Below, piece after piece: positions 59,441-64,000 of a stretch of DNA of 64,000 bases; the stretch's first letter is position 1; every line of letters begins with the position of its first letter. The stretch is from Rostratula benghalensis (taxonomy: Eukaryota; Chordata; Aves; Charadriiformes; Rostratulidae): positions 785,307 to 849,306 of the forward strand of contig VXAI01000183.1 of assembly GCA_013399305.1 (NCBI GenBank), in the 5' to 3' direction. Made by a program: the position numbers and the translations under genes. Below the pieces are notes generated by a model. It worked only from the letters and a program-made list of their open reading frames with translations. It had not been told where the DNA came from and searched no databases.

Positions 59441-59725
59441 CAGAAGCAGTGTGATGTTCCCATGAACCCACCTTAGCTATAAAAGCTCCAATGCTATCGT
59501 AATTCCTCCACTCCACAGCTCTTTATCAGGAAACATTGAACCCAAATTTCCCCCGTTCTCAAGTGCAAGATGTTTAGAACAGTGGGTATAGATGTGTTAA
59601 CAAACCACCCAACTCTACCCCATCCCCTGGGGAAGCCTTCTTTCTTAAGTCTTCTCAGTAAGAGCTGAAGAAGGTGAAAGTTTCCTGTATGAGCCATTGC
59701 TTCAATAAAATATTTGCTGGATGCA
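59441..59725 (+). mobile_element. Possible solo LTR-like segment (weak)
   Basis: Seen: TATAAAAG at 59478-59485 and a polyadenylation signal AATAAA at 59704-59709, 226 bases downstream, with TATTTGCTGGATGCA after the signal and TGTTAG / TGTGATG words ahead of the TATA box. This spacing and order (promoter, R-like part, polyA signal) is what a solo LTR of an endogenous retroviral element shows. Against this, I could not establish matching TG...CA ends or a target-site duplication, no internal viral sequence is present, and TATA and AATAAA words are frequent by chance in AT-rich DNA. Confidence 0.2.
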
Positions 59726-60070
59726 AAACACGTGGTTTTATTGGGTTTTTGTTAAGCAGTTTCCTAATAAAGGGCAATGCCTGTTCAGCCTTCACAGTAA
59801 CTCAGATCTGACACAAATAATACAGCAAATAATTACAATGACCTTTCGCTCACCTCAAATTTCAACAAAGGTTAAGCTGCCCTTTAGAAAAGTAAATATT
59901 TTCTGTAGTCAAATAAGTGTAGACACCTTTAGAAACAAGGATATATTGCCAAGCTAAACTCCATGGAAAGTGAGTTAGAGTACAGCAGAATAATTTCGAA
60001 ACAGAACGGATGCAGAGCCGCGATGCAGAAGCGGCAGCCAGACATCCTGGCATCGCAGCCGGTCCCTTAC
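59726..60070. other. Unique non-coding sequence
   Basis: Includes a CpG-bearing patch at 59995-60060 (AGAGCCGCGATGCAGAAGCG), which on the minus strand lies directly downstream of the candidate donor at 60070. Confidence 0.5.
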
Positions 60071-60128
60071 CTTGCAAAACTCCCAGGCTGATCTCCATAT
60101 GTTTTCCAGGAACTGTTGCTTGAAGTTT
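60071..60128 (-). other. Candidate small internal exon
   Basis: Minus strand. A strong acceptor (TTTCTCTCTCCTATCTGCTG then TGGCCAG|ACAG) leads into 58 bases (62 if the first AG is used). These end in TTTTGCAAG|GTAAGGG, a near-consensus donor. No stop codon occurs in any of the three frames. The translations begin NFKQQFLENIW, KLQATVPGKHM and TSSNSSWKTYG, and none is recognised. The flanks hold CpG words uncommon in the window. Both splice sites are good and correctly spaced for a micro-exon, but pseudo-exons of this quality are common in vertebrate introns. It would require a minus-strand gene, opposite to the splice-like sites at 4.09 and 12.17 kb. Confidence 0.22.
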
Positions 60129-60189
60129 CTGTCTGGCCACAGCAGATAGGAGAGAGAAATATTAAAAATAAGAAAGTGCATAATCTCCT

Positions 60190-60480
60190 TGCCCCCTTAA
60201 GTCTGGTAAACAATTTATATTCAATTTCATACAACAGAATGAATCCGCGGACCTTTAAGTAATTAAGAAACAGACACTGCGGCTTAAAAAATAAACTTAA
60301 CAGAAAATCTCACATAGTGGCCAGGAAATGGCTCCCAGGTTTTATTTAGTTCTCATAGTCCAAGGTTTAGCTGTTAGCTAGATAAGAGCCAGGTGTGTTT
60401 TACACATCTAATTTGTTTAGTCTGAAGCTAATTCAAACGGCACTTTTTTAACTAGAAAGTCCGCAACCAACTTTTAAAAC
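60190..60480. promoter_or_regulatory. Candidate conserved non-coding stretch
   Basis: Repeat-free, with AATCCGCGGACC, TTTAAGTAATTAAG, CACTGCGGC, CCAGGTGTG (E-box/T-box-like), CTAATTTGTTTAG and GAAGCTAATTC. It adjoins the exon candidate and could be intronic sequence conserved around it, or chance. Confidence 0.2.
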
Positions 60481-62155
60481 CTAAACCCAGCATGAATGGA
60501 TGCCGTATATATTCAGGGTCTCCAAATGAGAAGGATCACCTTTAGGGAGGGAAACTCGTTTATTTTGGGCATGGGATTTTTGAAGGGGTGGTCAGGCACT
60601 GTTCTATTAGCTGTGATTAGGTGACCCACAACAGGTCAGTGTCAGCCAACACAGCATCTCATACCAAAAAGAAAAACAGAAAAAAAAAATAAAATAATGA
60701 AGGTCACTTCTGAGGATTTAGGGCCACATAACTTTATTTTTTTTTCCTGACCTGCCCAGTTAATAGATGAGAAAAACTGTCTTATTCTCTATTTTGACAT
60801 GAGCAAGCCATGCATACCCTACAGATGGGCAAGGAGGGAGTGGGGAGATATGGGGAGCTCCACTGGGAGAAGATTCTGTCACCTCCATGGACTCACAGAG
60901 ATGAGGGTCCATGGATGCAGATCTGCAGCCAGCCGTGACACTGGCAGGAGCAGAGGCTACATGAAGGGTACATGGATGTTTTGACCTTCAGCCACTGCTG
61001 ACAATAAGAGAATTGCAAAATATTTGGTGAAGAATCACTTTATACATGAAAAACAGTGGGGTAATTTATGGCCCTAGCTTCTATAATGCTCTAATACAGG
61101 AAAAATCATGAGCAAACAGACATAATATCCATCATTACCATTACAGTGTTGACTAACCTGGTTTTCAGACGCTGATTGAGACTTCCAATCCTATTGCTCT
61201 AAGTTACAGTCAACTTTAACTGTACCTTCATTTTGGCAAGTATTAATCCTGCCCTTCTCTGTTTGATCTGCTAAAAAAAAGAGATTCGATGAATTTACAC
61301 CCTCTTACTTATTCATGAACAAGTTGTGCCCCTGAATTTTAACATGCTATGCCTTAAACTATTAGCTGTATATCTGCTTTATGTGATGTTCCTACATAAG
61401 CTGGCAGTCCATCAATTTAGTGTCCATACATTTCTTTGAAAGCTATATTATAATTAGAGCTTAGGTTAATACTATTCAGTAACCATAAAACAGACATAAA
61501 ATAATTATAACTCATTTAGTGAAATTAGAAAAAGAGCAATTATTAGACTCCCATTGTGAGGCTTTGCTGTGAGGGACAGATAATCTATCTGCAAGATGTA
61601 CTTTAAGAACACCATTTTGAAAGAAATAAACTAGATAAATTACTGTTTTGTTTGGGGTTAAGAAAACTTAGACCAATAAATACGAGTTCAACAAACATAA
61701 AGGATGTGTGTAAGGGAAGTGAAAGTTCTACTGCAAGAAGAGAGATTAAAATATTTATACGATGCTTTCCTGACGCTACCTCTCAGGATGCTTTGAAGCT
61801 GGATTTGTTAAGATTTTTGCAAGGCGTAAAACACTGCAGTGATGTGGACAGAGGCCTATAAACTGCTACAATTAAACATGAGGACGTGCACAGTTTGGTC
61901 AGGAAGGAGTGGACTCACTGATGCTGATGTTCCCCTCAGCACGCTCCGAGTAGAGGATTTCTGGTAGTGCTAATGGACTTCTTATGGAACAGGAAACCTG
62001 GTTTTCAAATGGCCTTTTACTTGTTCTCCAAGCTCCAGTTAGATGGGAAGAAATTACTTTTTTTTTTTTTTTTTTTGCTGGGAACACACCTCCCTGGCCA
62101 GAACACAGCTTAGGGTTGTACTGAGCTGACAATTTGCCCATTTCTCCTTTGGTAG
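60481..62155. other. Unique non-coding sequence
   Basis: AT-rich with A-rich runs near 60680 and a poly-T tract at 62058-62076. No repeat recognised. Confidence 0.5.
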
Positions 62156-62298
62156 GAAACGAGGACAGCAATCCCTTTGATGAAGCAGCAGCCAGAAGAA
62201 TGTCTGTTCTGATGGACTATTGTCCAGCTACTGTCCGCCCATATGAAAATCCCCCAAGATCTGTATTTCTAAGCCTTACAAGGACAAAGCCTTTTTCA
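62156..62298 (+). other. Exon-like open segment, unknown
   Basis: A good acceptor (TTTGCCCATTTCTCCTTTGG then TAG at 62153-62155, with a branch-like GAGCTGAC about 30 bases upstream) precedes an open frame with a coding-like look. It begins NEDSNPFDEAAARRMSVLMD, continues with DYCPATVRPYENPPRS, and includes an NPF motif of the kind that binds EH domains. The best donor downstream is a weak CA|GTTAAG at 62299. The frame itself stays open to a TGA at about 62346. The acceptor and composition are suggestive and the donor is poor. I recognise no family. It could be a last coding exon, an old retrocopy piece, or chance. Confidence 0.18.
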
Positions 62299-64000
62299 GT
62301 TAAGTGGGGGTTTTTACCCCCAAATACAGGGTCTTTGCATGTCTGAATTGTAACTTTCTTTTTTGGTCTTTGGTCATATTGGTCCTCTTTCATTTGGTCA
62401 TCTTTCTCCTTTGGACACTTTTAGTCATAAAACAGTCACATATTGGTCACTTTATGCCTCTCATAAGGCAGTTTGACTTATTTTCACCTCAGAAGAGCTG
62501 CATAACAGCCAAAGGTTTCTTCACGAGTTCCCATGAGAGGAAAAGAAGGATCTGAAAGAAAATGTTCCTTGTGGTACTTAGAATCCAACCCAAGAATGAG
62601 AGACACCAAAGTCAAGGGGATAATGAATGGTTTCATGATAATGAGTAAAACCTGTTGCTATAGCACAGCTGAACGAAACAGGGCACAGAAAGACTCCTAT
62701 GGCTAACCACTAATATTAAAAACCATAATGGATTAAACACCAAATAGCTTTAAAAGGTCAGTAATTTATTCAAAGCAATACTACACTGATATTTAGGGTC
62801 CATATATTGAAGATTCATATTTTCAGTCTTTATACTTGAGAGACAGAAAGAAGTCTCTCCTATCAGGCTGATTTCAAAAGCTGGAGGTAAAAACATCAAA
62901 TGTCACACAATATGGCATAAAAATTATCAATCTCTATTAAAATCTTTATTTCTTTAAAATAAGTTCTCTAGAATGCTTTTGAACTTTCAAAGAATCCTAT
63001 AAATTCCTCCCTACTTCATTTGTAGCAACGTTAGAAATTAATCACAATTTAAATCAAGACTTTTTATATGAATAAACACAAAAAGAAAGGAAAAGCACAT
63101 ACAAAGAACCTTTTTTTTTTTTTAAATGCATGTGTGATGCTGTTAATATATTTCTGTGTTCACGTAAAACCTTATTTATTGGTTTACATTGAAACATAAG
63201 TTCTCGTTAAACGAAGCTTAGAAAAAAGAAATCTGATGAGAGAAATTTATCACTAGAAACATTTGGAAAAGTGGAAAGAGCTATGTTTATATATATCCTG
63301 TTTAAACAGTGTAAAATGTACTGTTGTAACCGTAGAAAAGGGGGAATGATCTGACTTCATCACTAATTTTACTTTCCAAGCGACCAGTAAATTCTCCTAT
63401 GCTTCCTGTTAAACAAAACAAAAGACAAGTTCAGAGAGCTGGTACCTCTGACAGTTGTGAAAGACAGGGAAAAAAATGAATGACATTCTCCGGAGAATAT
63501 TTTTCTGTCACTTAAGCAGTTTACATATTTCTCTATTTTTACCGTATTTTTCTTCTTCTGATCACCAGGGATCGGATGTGAGTTTAGGGTCAGTAGGGCT
63601 ATGTCTAGTGCCAGACAGATTCTGCTGCAGTCAGATTTTTATGATGACAGCATGAAATTTTTGGAATGCACTGGTGAGTTGTGTGACTAGACTGGCATTA
63701 AAAAGAAAAAGAAAANAAAAAAATATATATATCTTCCCTTTCTTTAACTGCGGGCAAGCCCTTGATTTTAGATTTTGCAAACTATATCTAGCAGCATTAC
63801 TTAGAAGAGACGAAGAAAGTAGCAAGTAAGTTTAAATAATTAGTATTTCAAAATATATTTCAACTGATTTTTTCCACTTCCACCAGGACAGAGTGAGAGA
63901 TGTTGTTCGGTATTAAGAGACAGAGAACAATGATTGGGAAAATGCAGAATAAAAAAAAAAAAGACAAATTAAGAGTTTTACCTTTTTATTTCATTCTTTC
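62299..64000. other. Unique AT-rich sequence to window end
   Basis: Poly-T near 63110-63124 and A-rich runs near 63700 and 63950. A single unknown base lies at 63716 inside an A-rich run. Nothing else recognised. Confidence 0.5.

Noticed and set aside
1..64000. Search for bacterial-type systems (operons, CRISPR, toxin-antitoxin, phage)
   Set aside because: Repeat content, intergenic texture and lack of dense long frames show vertebrate nuclear DNA; nothing of this kind is present.

Overview
The window reads as vertebrate, most probably avian, nuclear DNA with no recognisable protein-coding gene. The case for a bird is the repeat content. Every clearly identifiable interspersed repeat is a 5'-truncated CR1 LINE, with at least three 3'-end types typical of birds, and there is no sign of L1, Alu-like or other mammalian SINEs. 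Open frames are short, scattered over both strands and mostly lack domain logic. The only frames with a recognised protein signature are decayed pieces of CR1 reverse transcriptase. The base composition is AT-rich with many homopolymer tracts. I read the window as a gene desert or the inside of a very long intron.

Layout. 1-12.9 kb: unique sequence with one short CR1 3' end (321-430), a much older CR1-like relic (7.68-7.94 kb), and two plus-strand sites where a pyrimidine tract plus AG runs directly into a donor-like GT (4.09 and 12.17 kb). 12.9-15.5 kb: two plus-strand CR1 copies with a polyG/polyA tract between them. 15.5-33.3 kb: unique sequence with polyA and A/C-rich tracts, a small CR1 tail at 29.6 kb, and an unexplained 94-codon minus-strand open frame at 20.0-20.3 kb. 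33.3-43.3 kb: the CR1-rich part, with two long minus-strand copies carrying mutated reverse transcriptase motifs, a third cut by a 505-base assembly gap, and a plus-strand copy of another subfamily. 43.3-58.7 kb: no CR1 copy seen in 15 kb; several stretches look like conserved non-coding (enhancer-type) DNA, and there is one fresh 79-base tandem duplication at 54.1 kb. 58.7-64 kb: one more CR1, a possible solo LTR, and two exon-like segments (60.07-60.13 kb minus, 62.16-62.30 kb plus).

No operon, CRISPR array, RNA gene or coherent multi-gene system is visible. The points most worth following are the candidate recursive-splice site at 4.09 kb, the small exon candidate at 60.1 kb, the open frame at 20.0-20.3 kb, and the possible enhancer cluster at 48.6-53.8 kb. 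All rest on reading by eye, and conservation or RNA data would decide them.
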